A DNA stretch of 43,949 bases from CAZPYT01 sp964590955 (GTDB lineage: Bacteria > Patescibacteriota > WWE3 > UBA101185 > UBA10185). The notes below the pieces were generated by a model. It made no database searches. It saw only the letters and a program-made list of their open reading frames with translations, and was not told the DNA's origin. Both the position numbers and the translations under genes were made by a program. The stretch lies in contig CAZPYT010000006.1 of assembly GCA_964590955.1 (NCBI GenBank), forward strand, positions 1 through 43,949, in the 5' to 3' direction. Of the stretch, positions 1 through 7,472 are shown piece by piece. The number at the start of each line of letters is the position of its first letter. Positions within the stretch are counted from its first letter, which is position 1.

Positions 1-873
1 GCGAAGCTTGAATTGGCTTAGGAAACCGGTTGCGTAAGCTACCGGTAGTTCATTTGCTTTTCGATCTAAGCGAAGCGCACCCAGAAATTCGTCGTCCAGA
101 TTTTGCTGTTTAAACAAAAGTGGAACTTTGTAAGTATTATCTACAGTTGGTGCTGCAAAAATTCTTTTTTCAGGAACACCTGTATTGAATGAAAGCGTAC
201 CTTTTCTTTTTTGGTCAATTTCATAGTCGCTTCTACAAATAACAAAATCCGGACTAAGTCCTAAACGATAAAGTTCATAAATTGAAGCCTGCGCCGGCTT
301 GCTTTTCATTTCACCTAAATGTTTTGGTGTGATTAAATATACAAGATGAGCCAAAATTACGTTTTCCGGCATACTCTGCTTCATTCTTCTAATTGCTTCG
401 AAAAATAATATATTTTGATATTCTCCTGCGGTACCGCCAACTTCCACCATCATAATTTCTGCATTATCTTTTTCAGCTGCCCTTGTAATTCTGTTAATAA
501 TTTCTTCAGGCACGTGAATATGCCCTTGTACTGTTTTTCCTTCAAATTCTAAAGATCTTTCTTTTCTGATTAGTTCCGCATAAATTTGACCCATTGTTAA
601 GTAGTTGTGGCGTTTCATTTCTCTGGATAAAAAACGTTCGTAGTTACCCATATCTTGATCTGTTTCTATGCCGTCTGTCGTGACAAAAACTTCACCGTGT
701 TCAATGGGGTTCATTGTTCCCGCATCTAAATTAAGATACATATCTGCTTTTATAGCTGAGACATTGTATCCTGCGGATTTTAATAAAAGTCCAATAGATG
801 CTGTTGTAACGCCTTTTCCTAAACCTGAAATAACTCCGCCTGTAACGAAAATATATTTTGTATTGTTGGGCAT
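1..873 (-). CDS. pyrG: CTP synthase, N-terminal part (cut by left edge)
   Basis: Makes CTP from UTP, ATP and glutamine, the last step of pyrimidine nucleotide synthesis, in the cytoplasm. The 291 visible residues are the synthetase (amidoligase) domain. The start MPNNTKYIFVTGG is followed by the P-loop GGVISGLGKG (residues 12-21), the family block DMYLNLDAGTMNP, HGEVFVTTDG and ETDQDMGNYERF, and later EVGGTAGE. All are diagnostic. The glutaminase half lies outside the window; the whole family is about 535 residues. The ATG at 873 is chosen because the family motif begins a few residues in. It has no Shine-Dalgarno, but a -10 box sits 6 nt upstream, so the mRNA is probably leaderless. Confidence 0.96.
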   Translation of the reverse strand, partial: MPNNTKYIFVTGGVISGLGKGVTTASIGLLLKSAGYNVSAIKADMYLNLDAGTMNPIEHGEVFVTTDGIETDQDMGNYERFLSREMKRHNYLTMGQIYAELIRKERSLEFEGKTVQGHIHVPEEIINRITRAAEKDNAEIMMVEVGGTAGEYQNILFFEAIRRMKQSMPENVILAHLVYLITPKHLGEMKSKPAQASIYELYRLGLSPDFVICRSDYEIDQKRKGTLSFNTGVPEKRIFAAPTVDNTYKVPLLFKQQNLDDEFLGALRLDRKANELPVAYATGFLSQFKLR

Positions 874-879
874 TAGTAA

Positions 880-885
880 AGTCTA
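880..885 (-). promoter_or_regulatory. -10 box of pyrG (leaderless)
   Basis: On the minus strand TAGACT is followed by 6 nt (TTACTA) and then the pyrG ATG. A start site about 7 nt below the -10 would fall on the ATG. No clear -35 is seen. Confidence 0.5.
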
Positions 886-927
886 GAAAATATTTAAAAA
901 TAAATAAAGGGTTTCGTTGAGAGTTTA

Positions 928-966
928 TAAAAAAAGCTCTAGTGATTTTTTAATCCCCAGAGCTTG
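928..966 (-). terminator. Rho-independent terminator
   Basis: On the minus strand a stem AAGCTCT/AGAGCTT closes a loop of about 18 nt and is followed by a run of T. It lies directly after the stop of the 974-1348 gene. Confidence 0.75.
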
Positions 967-973
967 CGCTTAG

Positions 974-1348
974 CTAATTTGCAGCAATAATACATAAATT
1001 TTGTGCTTTCTCTATAAGTTCTAGCGGCTTCTTGTCAATTTTATAATCTTTTGTAACCAATTTATGCATCTTTGCCAAAATACATTTGCACAATAATTTG
1101 TTCTGTTTGCCTATACCATATGGGTGCGTTTGCCATGCAGTTTCATTTGGTAAAGTATAAAAATGTTTACCGTTTGTAAGGTTAAATGAAAATTTTTGTA
1201 TTTTGCTGTCAACTGTTAAAACGAATTCTTTTTTATCATTTAGGACAAGCATATAGTTAGAATATTTTAATCCTCCTAAGATAATTTTATAGCCACTGAA
1301 CAGTAAACTTGCTTCGGTCTTACCAGAGTGAAAATGTATATGACGCAT
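974..1348 (-). CDS. hypothetical protein, 124 aa
   Basis: No family recognised. It is a soluble, basic protein with many aromatic residues, a His-rich start (MRHIHFHSGKTE) and three Cys in the C-terminal half (LLCKCILAK, NLCIIAAN). There is no signal peptide and no convincing membrane segment. The start is supported by a strong Shine-Dalgarno, GGAGG, 4 nt before the ATG, and by an extended -10 TGATATAAT (TATAAT at 1380-1385) about 30 nt upstream. A terminator follows at 928-966, so it is probably a single-gene transcript. It could bind a metal, but nothing in the sequence proves that. Confidence 0.7.
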   Translation of the reverse strand: MRHIHFHSGKTEASLLFSGYKIILGGLKYSNYMLVLNDKKEFVLTVDSKIQKFSFNLTNGKHFYTLPNETAWQTHPYGIGKQNKLLCKCILAKMHKLVTKDYKIDKKPLELIEKAQNLCIIAAN

Positions 1349-1657
1349 GATTCCTCCGTTTAATGTTGTGATTGGCGCTATTATATCAGCTTAAAAGCTG
1401 CTGAGCAAACCTATGGGGTGCTGATTACTTTTATTGCATTACAGAAATGTCTGTTTTGAATACTTTAATCTTTGTATTTAAAGACATTAGTTTTGAGTCG
1501 CTTTCGTTGTTTTAATTGGGATGTAATTATCAATTGTCCTCACAAGATACTCCCTATCGCATAAGAGTGTTGTTTTTGATTTACTATTATTTATTAGGGT
1601 GTGTGAATTTAAATAAAAGTATTTAACTCTGAAAATAAAAAAAGACACTAACCGCGG
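1349..1657. other. gap with no convincing gene
   Basis: The only clear signal is the extended -10 (TG, 1 nt, TATAAT at 1380-1385, minus strand) of the 974-1348 gene. A 22-codon TTG-initiated minus-strand frame around 1450-1540 has a GAGG a few bases upstream, but nothing else supports it. Confidence 0.5.
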
Positions 1658-1735
1658 CTATTTGCTCACATGTGGTGCTGCGTTTGGTATCGCAAGAAAA
1701 GGTGTAGGTGGGTTGACCAACAATACCTTTTTCAT
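1658..1735 (-). pseudogene. 5' remnant of a radical SAM gene (25 codons)
   Basis: Reads MKKVLLVNPPTPFLAIPNAA, then PHVSK and TAG. The first 22 codons match the start of the complete radical SAM gene at 6034-7347 (MKRVLLVNPPTPFLAIPNAA PHL...) with one clear substitution. Similarity ends at the CAT codon for His22, where a TAG follows three codons later. The leader with the Shine-Dalgarno (GGAAGGATG) and the promoter upstream also match the full gene, so this is a duplicated or left-over 5' end. Either the rest was deleted, or the fragment now makes a 25-residue peptide. Confidence 0.75.
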
Positions 1736-1785
1736 AGCATCCTTCCTTTCTGAGTTGTGAAAGCTTTGATTTTGTCTTGACGTAT

Positions 1786-1813
1786 ATTATATTACTTTTT
1801 TGATAGACTGCAA
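1786..1813 (-). promoter_or_regulatory. promoter of the radical SAM remnant
   Basis: Minus strand TTGCAG, 16 nt, TATAAT. The intact gene has TTGCAC, 16 nt, TACAAT at the same distance, and both continue with CGTCAAGACA just below the -10. Confidence 0.7.
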
Positions 1814-1819
1814 TTTACA

Positions 1820-1849
1820 TGGTGGGCCATGTGTGTCGCTGTGCGAACT
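1820..1849 (-). repeat. dispersed CCA-ended repeat, copy 1
   Basis: Minus strand: AGTTCGCACA, then GCGACACAC, then ATGGCCCACCA. It shares AGTTC, an ACA block and ATGGCCCACCA with copies at 2438, 5131 and 5948. The distance from TTC to CCA is 28-29 nt in all four. Confidence 0.55.
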
Positions 1850-1872
1850 GCAATATATGCGTAGATATCACA

Positions 1873-2367
1873 TTAAACCTTACGTGCTAAAAAGTAATCG
1901 AAAACAACCAGTGTTCCATACAAAATCACTGCTAAAGAAAAGAAATCAGCAAGCCACCAATAAGGGCTGTCTATCACTAGAACTTTGTTTTCTGCCACTT
2001 TTGTTACCAAGTAATCTTGAAAAAGCAGATAAAAGTGGGTACTTAGAATGAATGGAATTATCCATTTATTATTAATAGCACGAATTTTCCAATAGATTAA
2101 CGGGACAATCCCACCAACAACTAGACTAACTGAAATATATAAGTCTATAGGGAATAAGCCAAGCGCAAGTCCATTTATAGAATAATGCCAAAATCCACTG
2201 TGTTGCTGAAATAAATCCACGAATAAATTTAAAATCCCAGCAATCCAGCAGATTTTAAGTACTAGCTTAAAGACGTTTGTTGGTGGATTTACCCACTTTG
2301 TTGTTAAGAAAAATCCGATGATAGCAATAATAGGTAATAAAAATCTAAAAAGCAGAATAACGTCCAT
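1873..2367 (-). CDS. membrane protein with lycopene-cyclase-like motif pattern
   Basis: 164 residues, about five hydrophobic segments (near 1-25, 35-55, 70-92, 102-120, 138-158). The centre has a D followed by SGFWHYS and then LFPIDLY. This spacing mirrors the lycopene cyclase domain pattern (WD, GxWxF, then PIEEYLF) seen in the 18586-18885 protein, but the paired acidic residues are replaced by DL. It may be a remote relative of that family with a changed activity; no function is assigned. The start is fixed by an extended -10 ending 7 nt upstream and the absence of a Shine-Dalgarno. Confidence 0.65.
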   Translation of the reverse strand: MDVILLFRFLLPIIAIIGFFLTTKWVNPPTNVFKLVLKICWIAGILNLFVDLFQQHSGFWHYSINGLALGLFPIDLYISVSLVVGGIVPLIYWKIRAINNKWIIPFILSTHFYLLFQDYLVTKVAENKVLVIDSPYWWLADFFSLAVILYGTLVVFDYFLARKV

Positions 2368-2374
2368 TAAATAC

Positions 2375-2383
2375 AGTATATCA
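2375..2383 (-). promoter_or_regulatory. extended -10 box (leaderless)
   Basis: Minus strand TGA then TATACT, followed by 7 nt and the ATG at 2367. The extended TG helps to explain the poor -35. Confidence 0.55.
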
Positions 2384-2437
2384 AAGGAAGGAACGCCTGG
2401 TTATGTACGTGATGTTGCTGAAAAACAGTAAATTCTA

Positions 2438-2468
2438 TGGCGGGACATCGTAGAGGTTGTTTAGAACT
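2438..2468 (-). repeat. dispersed CCA-ended repeat, copy 2
   Basis: Minus strand: AGTTCTAAACAACC, TCTACG, ATGTCCCGCCA. It lies between the divergent genes at 1873-2367 and 2508-3242. Confidence 0.4.
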
Positions 2469-2507
2469 ATTGTGCCGTACCACCAGCAAAATGCTAAACT
2501 TGGTCAT

Positions 2508-3242
2508 ATGAACCCTAGTGAATTTGTTAAGATCGTAGTAAATCAATACAACGCAGGAAAAGGTATATTCCAAAAGAAGATAAACGCAGAAGAGCTAATT
2601 CCTATCGACTTAGACGCTTTACATAAGGCATTATTTATTTTCTATGTATTACAGTTAGATTACGCAATGAAGTCACAGATTCTGTATCAAGGTGCAAACA
2701 AGCTCTACAAAGAAAACGCTTTGTTTTTTACTCCGCAGTATATTGCCACTTTAAATGACCAAGACTTAACGGAATATTTACAAAAATACTTGCACCCAAG
2801 GTACATTAACGAAGCTTTAAAACGATATTGTGCAAATACCACTGTACTACTCGATAAATATAACGGCGATCCCCGAACTATTTTTACAAATTCCCAAAGT
2901 TGCCAAGAGGTACTGCAAAAGTTAAAAGGATTTCGTGGTTTTGGTCCAAAGATTGGTAACTTTTTTGTACGCACTATGATTAACACTTTTGATTATATTT
3001 ACAGCGATATAAATAGCATGCTTCCACCTGTTGACGTGCACGATGTAAGGATCGCATTTTTGTTGGGTTTTGTAGCAACTGATGAAATGAGCTCAAAGAA
3101 CGTAGATTTAGTTAAAAAGTTGTGGAATAACGCGTGCCAAGATTCCAATGAAAGTTGGTTGGTATTTGATAAAGCCTTGTGGTTGCTGGGTTCTGAAGGT
3201 AAACCAAAAACAAAGGAAGAGTTGCTTTTATTACTTAAGTAG
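2508..3242 (+). CDS. HhH-GPD DNA glycosylase-like protein
   Basis: Predicted base-excision repair glycosylase or AP lyase of the endonuclease III superfamily, 244 residues. The helix-hairpin-helix LKGFRGFGPKIGNFF (about residues 140-154) keeps the Lys that aligns with the endonuclease III nucleophile. PPVDVHDVRI, about 30 residues later, matches the family VDTH/VDxH catalytic Asp loop. The Cys cluster for an iron-sulfur centre is absent at the C-terminus. A TTG at 2457 would add 17 residues. I prefer the ATG at 2508, where TAAACT ends 7 nt upstream. The last 12 nt overlap the end of the convergent CYTH gene. Confidence 0.75.
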   Translation: MNPSEFVKIVVNQYNAGKGIFQKKINAEELIPIDLDALHKALFIFYVLQLDYAMKSQILYQGANKLYKENALFFTPQYIATLNDQDLTEYLQKYLHPRYINEALKRYCANTTVLLDKYNGDPRTIFTNSQSCQEVLQKLKGFRGFGPKIGNFFVRTMINTFDYIYSDINSMLPPVDVHDVRIAFLLGFVATDEMSSKNVDLVKKLWNNACQDSNESWLVFDKALWLLGSEGKPKTKEELLLLLK

Positions 3243-3836
3243 TTTTTTACCCTCGTCAAATTCTATGTAAGGTGTTTTGTAAGCGTTATCTGTGATTATT
3301 TTTTTGTATTCGTTTTGTGACCATACATCAAGTCCGAATTGTGCAAGAAACTTTTTTAGTTTTGTAGTGGCGTTAGCTACTTGTTTTTCTGTTTTGCATT
3401 GTATTTCTGCCTCAAAATGATCACCAAGAGGGTGACCATATTTTAGTGATACTTCCATATCCTTTAGTTTAAAATCAAGTCTTCTGCAGGGTTTAAATAC
3501 TGCTTTTGTTACACCAAATCTCTTCAACATTTCAAAAAAGCCATCTAAGCCGTTGTTTGCAAGTATAAGCTCGTACTCCACTCTACCGTCGCTAGAAGGT
3601 TCGTTTAATTTAATTTTAATTTTTTGAGTTACTCGGTTATACCCACTCTTTTTCTGATTTGCTTGTATTCTACCAATCCCCGTATAAAAATTACCTAACG
3701 TTGGGATGTTTGCAGTATCAAAGAACATTGCAACTTCTTTATATACTTCTTTACTGTTTGCATTTGCAACCAAATATTTTTGAAATTCTTTTGCCTTAGT
3801 TTTATCTAGGTATCCTCGTAGTTCGACTTCAATCAT
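3231..3836 (-). CDS. CYTH-domain protein
   Basis: 201 residues. The start MIEVELRGYL is the N-terminal acidic/basic strand of CYTH (adenylate cyclase IV / thiamine triphosphatase) tunnel proteins. Alternating charged strands follow: RVTQKIKIKL, GRVEYELIL, RRLDFKL, EVSLKYG and HFEAEIQ. These fit a beta-barrel that binds triphosphates with divalent metal. The substrate cannot be told; inorganic triphosphate or a nucleotide are options. AGGAGG lies 14 nt before the ATG, which is long for a Shine-Dalgarno. The start also overlaps the TGA of a short upstream frame (3829-3954), suggesting old translational coupling. Confidence 0.7.
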   Translation of the reverse strand: MIEVELRGYLDKTKAKEFQKYLVANANSKEVYKEVAMFFDTANIPTLGNFYTGIGRIQANQKKSGYNRVTQKIKIKLNEPSSDGRVEYELILANNGLDGFFEMLKRFGVTKAVFKPCRRLDFKLKDMEVSLKYGHPLGDHFEAEIQCKTEKQVANATTKLKKFLAQFGLDVWSQNEYKKIITDNAYKTPYIEFDEGKKLLK

Positions 3837-3954
3837 ATCTTTGAAAGCTTCCTCCTAATCTTTTTTCAATATCAATTTGTTCAATTTCTGGTATTACTTT
3901 TCTAATTTTCTCAGGTTTTGATCTGATTACTGTTACAAAATATAGTTCCGCTTT
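3829..3954 (-). pseudogene. start-less 41-codon frame before the CYTH gene
   Basis: The minus-strand frame opens after a TAA and reads KAELYFVTVIRSKPEKIRK, then VIPEIEQIDIEKRLGGSFQR, then YD. It ends in a TGA that overlaps the CYTH start (ATGATTGA). It has no ATG, GTG or TTG, so it looks like the 3' end of a gene that lost its front. Parent gene not recognised. Confidence 0.35.
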
Positions 3955-4067
3955 TTAATTATAAACTAGGTATTGAAATGTTATAAGAGTATTGGTCACC
4001 CGAAGCTATGGGACTTTTGGGAGGCTGTTTTATATTATGTTCGACCTAGTTTAGTGCATCAAAACCT

Positions 4068-5057
4068 TTAGTGGCGATAGGTTATTTTAACTGGTAATTC
4101 ATGGTTTCCATGTTCTTTTTTATAATCGTTAACAATCTTTTTATAAAAGGGAGATTGATCCGACAACCTATTCAAAGAACCTTTTATTAGTATTTTAGGG
4201 TCAACAATTCTAATTTTCTTTGGGTACACTTCATCGGGATTATCTTTGTCCTCATAAACTGCCATTTTATTATTGTATTTACTAAGCCATGTTTGAACTT
4301 TCTTATTTTTTGATTTTTTAAGCTTATTAGTTAAATAAACATCATCAGTAAACCAATCCTTCTCTTTAAGAACCTTGTTTTTAACTGCATACTTAACTAA
4401 GTTTCCAAAATCATTATTAAAATGAGCTTCTGTGGCGGATCCATAATACATAAGGTTTAGTAAAAAGAAGTTGAATGAATATATAAATGCGGATTCAATA
4501 TTAGAAAAAACAAACTCGTTTTTATAAATGATTAAACCATCTAAAACCTGTTTTACTTGTTGTCTAGAAAGAATCTGTAAATGCAGCCCATCTCTTAGGG
4601 CGTAATCTAAACGGTCTGCACAAATATCTGGTAAAGTGTTTTCCAATAAAGTAAATCGCGCTTCTTCCAAAAGCAGGTCTGGGTCATAACCTAAGTTTTT
4701 TACCAGTTTGTGAAGTCCTGATGAGACATAAAATTTTTTATGTTGTAATTCGTGGAATTCGTGTCCTGTAAATTTTCCAAGGAATGCATATGTTGATACA
4801 TGAGATAAAGCTGTGTGAGAGACGTCGTGAATCAAACCTGCTAACTGTTCTTCCTTTTTTGCTCCGAAGTGTTTTAGCAACAAATAAACCCCAATACAGT
4901 GATCGTACCTTGTAGCATTTCTTTTAAGTTCAAATAGATATCCATACGTCGAGATCCAAATTTTTTTGATTCGTTGCATTGCAGGGTGCTTAATAATTTG
5001 AATCACCTTTTTATCTGATATTTCTTGATCTTCCCAAACGATATCGTAAATTTTCAT
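4068..5057 (-). CDS. HD-domain phosphohydrolase, dGTPase-like
   Basis: 329 residues. RYDHCIGVYLL (about 49-59), LAGLIHDVSHTALSH (about 73-87) and CADRLDYALRD (about 147-157) give the H...HD...D metal site of HD hydrolases. The ADRLDY motif is typical of the SAMHD1/YwfO branch, which cuts dNTPs or related nucleotides. The C-terminal third is Lys-rich and less conserved. The start is supported by a perfect TATAAT 6 nt upstream and no Shine-Dalgarno. The exact substrate is unknown. A weak, possible fifth copy of the CCA-ended repeat lies downstream near 4009-4037. Confidence 0.85.
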   Translation of the reverse strand: MKIYDIVWEDQEISDKKVIQIIKHPAMQRIKKIWISTYGYLFELKRNATRYDHCIGVYLLLKHFGAKKEEQLAGLIHDVSHTALSHVSTYAFLGKFTGHEFHELQHKKFYVSSGLHKLVKNLGYDPDLLLEEARFTLLENTLPDICADRLDYALRDGLHLQILSRQQVKQVLDGLIIYKNEFVFSNIESAFIYSFNFFLLNLMYYGSATEAHFNNDFGNLVKYAVKNKVLKEKDWFTDDVYLTNKLKKSKNKKVQTWLSKYNNKMAVYEDKDNPDEVYPKKIRIVDPKILIKGSLNRLSDQSPFYKKIVNDYKKEHGNHELPVKITYRH

Positions 5058-5063
5058 ATATGC

Positions 5064-5069
5064 ATTATA
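5064..5069 (-). promoter_or_regulatory. -10 box (leaderless)
   Basis: Minus strand TATAAT, then GCATAT, then the ATG at 5057. Confidence 0.6.
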
Positions 5070-5130
5070 CCGCAGGCTTTAGATTTGTTTTTGTACTGCC
5101 TTTAATACTGTTATAACAGTGTAAATTCTT

Positions 5131-5161
5131 TGGTGGCCAATTGTAGCGCTTGTTTGGAACT
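5131..5161 (-). repeat. dispersed CCA-ended repeat, copy 3
   Basis: Minus strand: AAGTTCCAAACAAGC, GCTACA, ATTGGCCACCA. It follows the terminator of the 5210-5857 gene. Confidence 0.4.
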
Positions 5162-5177
5162 TTTCGCTTGTTCAGCA

Positions 5178-5212
5178 ATAAAAAAAGACAACCATTGTTT
5201 AATGATTGTCTA
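5178..5212 (-). terminator. Rho-independent terminator
   Basis: Minus strand stem AGACAATCATT/AATGGTTGTCT with a 4-nt loop, followed by T7. The stem begins inside the TAG stop of the 5210-5857 gene. Confidence 0.85.
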
Positions 5213-5857
5213 TCTGATTTCATTCATTACCAAAGAAATGCACTCCAAAGTGTCTTTGCATTCGAGTATTCGTGTATGCCCCATAATATGGATCTGTCTA
5301 TTATCAGCACCTGTTAACACGAGGTTTCTATTAGGAAGTACATGGTTGTCTATACGTGGATATAAATTTACGATTTTGGCGGTGTTAGCTGAATTTGTGC
5401 TTAATTTCTTGATCAAATTGCTATCTGGTTTGAGTTCTACCAAATTCCAAAACCTTATATATCCATATGCAGTTCCTTGCCAAGGAGTAGCAATAGTAAT
5501 TATTTTCTTAACAAGCCCGGCGATTTTTGGATATTTATCAACTAAAAGCTTAGCAATTAGGCCTCCTCTACTGTGTCCAACTAATATAATATTGGTTAAG
5601 TTATTATTCTTTATAAATGGCACAAATTTCTTGGTCTCATCATCAATTCTTCCTGTGGATTTAAAATCTTCTAATACCCAAATTCGATAACCAAGATTAT
5701 TGAGTAAGTTTCCAATGGTCCACAAAAATAAGAAGCTTTCAGCGTATCCAGGTAACAGAATAACATTACCTTTCTTGCCGATTTTCCATTTAATTGGTTG
5801 CTTTGTATATAAATTTTTTACATGCAGCCGAATGATTAGTAGATATTCTCTTATCAT
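5210..5857 (-). CDS. alpha/beta hydrolase (lipase/esterase-like)
   Basis: 215 residues. VILLPGYAES near residue 32 is the oxyanion-hole strand. GHSRGG near residue 94 is the nucleophile elbow, with catalytic Ser. TPWQGT follows, as in triacylglycerol lipases and PGAP1-like hydrolases. The Asp is probably in YPRIDNHVLP and the His in GHTRIL, completing a triad. There is no signal peptide; a hydrophobic stretch at the N-terminus could touch the membrane. The start is chosen by AAGGAG 4 nt before the ATG. Likely substrate: an ester or lipid; not further defined. Confidence 0.85.
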   Translation of the reverse strand: MIREYLLIIRLHVKNLYTKQPIKWKIGKKGNVILLPGYAESFLFLWTIGNLLNNLGYRIWVLEDFKSTGRIDDETKKFVPFIKNNNLTNIILVGHSRGGLIAKLLVDKYPKIAGLVKKIITIATPWQGTAYGYIRFWNLVELKPDSNLIKKLSTNSANTAKIVNLYPRIDNHVLPNRNLVLTGADNRQIHIMGHTRILECKDTLECISLVMNEIR

Positions 5858-5947
5858 AATTCTCCTTTTCAGTATAAATCAAAGTTGAGAATATTTTATA
5901 TGTATTTTAAAAGAAAAGCTAGGAATCGGATTGGCTATGAGTCCCTA

Positions 5948-5977
5948 TGGTGGGCCATCTGTCAGGATGTGCGAACT
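5948..5977 (-). repeat. dispersed CCA-ended repeat, copy 4
   Basis: Minus strand: GAGTTCGCACA, TCCTGACAG, ATGGCCCACCA. It is closest to copy 1; both share GTTCGCACA and ATGGCCCACCA at the same spacing. It lies just beyond the terminator of the radical SAM gene, whose remnant lies beside copy 1. Confidence 0.55.
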
Positions 5978-5983
5978 CCAAAT

Positions 5984-6026
5984 GAAAAATTAAGTACCAT
6001 GTGAAGCTAATTTACACATGGTACTT
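5984..6026 (-). terminator. terminator of the radical SAM gene
   Basis: A 12-bp stem AAGTACCATGTG/CACATGGTACTT with an 11-nt loop. The minus strand continues AATTTTTC. Confidence 0.8.
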
Positions 6027-6033
6027 TTATTTT

Positions 6034-7347
6034 TTAGAACAGATATTTTGGATCTAATCCACTGAAGTATTTCATCGCCATTTCTTTTTGCCCCGGAAAT
6101 CTTTTGATAGCTTCTTCTACACGAGCATTTGGCAATTCCTTTCGCAAGTAATCTAAGAAGTCATTTCTTGCTGCCAATATTTCGTCTCTATCAAAGTATT
6201 TGGTTCGTACATTCACGGGTCCTCGCGCGTTTAGCCCTAACGGGTAGTATGCCCTAAAATCTTTGCAAAGTATGGTGATGCCGTATTCTTCAGGCTTTTC
6301 CCAATAGGCTGTTCCAGGAAAAGGTATAAACGTTGAGTAAAGCCAACTATCTGGACGCCACTTTCGTAAGAAAGCCTTTTGCCCTTCAATGGATTCGACG
6401 GTGTCAGTTGGTAGTCCACCGATTAAAAACGACTTTACTGTCATTCCTGCTTCGTGGGTTATATCTATTGCGATACCGTTCAGATTTGCAGATGTTCCTT
6501 TTCCTAGTAGTTCAGGGTTTGCTGCTTCAATGCCATAGCTAAGCTGTTCGCACCCCGCATTCTTCATAATCTTAAGAAGCTCTGAATCTACACGGTCGAC
6601 GCGAGTTTGCCCTGTCCATACAATATTGAGCTTGCGTAACTCGTTGGACATCCTGACTGTTCTTTCTCTATCCATTGTCAGTGTTGGGTCAAAAAAGTAG
6701 ACAGTATCAATACCGTATCTACTTTTCAAAAATGTAATCTCGCTGACTACGTTCTCAATGCTTCGATAACGAACGATTGAGCCGTAAATTCTAGGGCTAC
6801 AGCAGTAATAGCACGTCCACGGGCAGCTTCGTAGGGTGAACATATGTCCAACTTTATTTCCGTAAGACACATCGTACGCAGAGTAGATATCTTCCCAAGC
6901 AGGAAAAGGAAGCGTATCAAGATCGTCTATGCGGGTTCCCTGAATAATACCGGGTTGTTCTTTTCCGGAGATGATACCTGCTAAGGCAATTTCTCCAAAG
7001 CCTTTGACGACATAGTCAAATCCGTCGGCAAGGCAATCTTCGGATAACAAACTGGCGTGTGCTCCTCCAATAGCTGTTTTACCCAACTTGCCTTGCCTTA
7101 CTTGCTTAAGCAGAAGTTTAGCGTAGTAATACTGTGCAGTTACAGAAGTAAATCCGTATAAATCGTATCCTTCGGGCAGTAGCACTTGATCTGGATCCTC
7201 TGTTTCCAGATTTAAGTATTGAATATCAACCGAAGAGCCAAACACCATTCGCACATAGGAAATCAGATAGCCTATTCCTAAATGAGGTGCCGCGTTCGGG
7301 ATTGCCAGAAAAGGTGTAGGTGGGTTCACCAACAGTACTCTTTTCAT
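6034..7347 (-). CDS. B12-binding-domain radical SAM protein
   Basis: 437 residues. Residues 1-150 are a cobalamin-binding-like Rossmann domain (VLLVNPPTP, YGFTSVTAQ, GGAHASL), as in BchE-type enzymes. SCPWTCYYCC at about residue 175 is the CxxxCxxC motif that holds the 4Fe-4S cluster for S-adenosylmethionine cleavage. RVDRVDSELLKIMKNAGCEQ and YGIEAANPELL are typical of the radical SAM barrel. The substrate is unknown; members act on lipids, hopanoids, tetrapyrroles or natural products. It has a strong Shine-Dalgarno (GGAAGG), a full promoter and its own terminator. A 25-codon copy of its 5' end lies at 1658-1735. Confidence 0.9.
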   Translation of the reverse strand: MKRVLLVNPPTPFLAIPNAAPHLGIGYLISYVRMVFGSSVDIQYLNLETEDPDQVLLPEGYDLYGFTSVTAQYYYAKLLLKQVRQGKLGKTAIGGAHASLLSEDCLADGFDYVVKGFGEIALAGIISGKEQPGIIQGTRIDDLDTLPFPAWEDIYSAYDVSYGNKVGHMFTLRSCPWTCYYCCSPRIYGSIVRYRSIENVVSEITFLKSRYGIDTVYFFDPTLTMDRERTVRMSNELRKLNIVWTGQTRVDRVDSELLKIMKNAGCEQLSYGIEAANPELLGKGTSANLNGIAIDITHEAGMTVKSFLIGGLPTDTVESIEGQKAFLRKWRPDSWLYSTFIPFPGTAYWEKPEEYGITILCKDFRAYYPLGLNARGPVNVRTKYFDRDEILAARNDFLDYLRKELPNARVEEAIKRFPGQKEMAMKYFSGLDPKYLF

Positions 7348-7395
7348 ATCATCCTTCCTTTCTCTTTGTAATAGTTTTATTATGTCTTGACGTGT

Positions 7396-7423
7396 ATTGT
7401 ACTATTTTTCTATCAGAGTGCAA
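7396..7423 (-). promoter_or_regulatory. promoter of the radical SAM gene
   Basis: Minus strand TTGCAC, 16 nt, TACAAT, followed by a leader of about 45 nt beginning CACGTCAAGACA. The CGTCAAGACA block is kept in the remnant copy and could be an operator or simply shared ancestry. Confidence 0.7.
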
Positions 7424-7472
7424 TTCTCGATGCTCATAATTAATGCATGGGTCGTTATGTCTAGATGCTATC

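Noticed and set aside
2367..2573. 68-codon minus-strand frame across the 2.4 kb gap
   Set aside because: It runs antisense into the well-supported glycosylase gene and has no protein-like features of its own.
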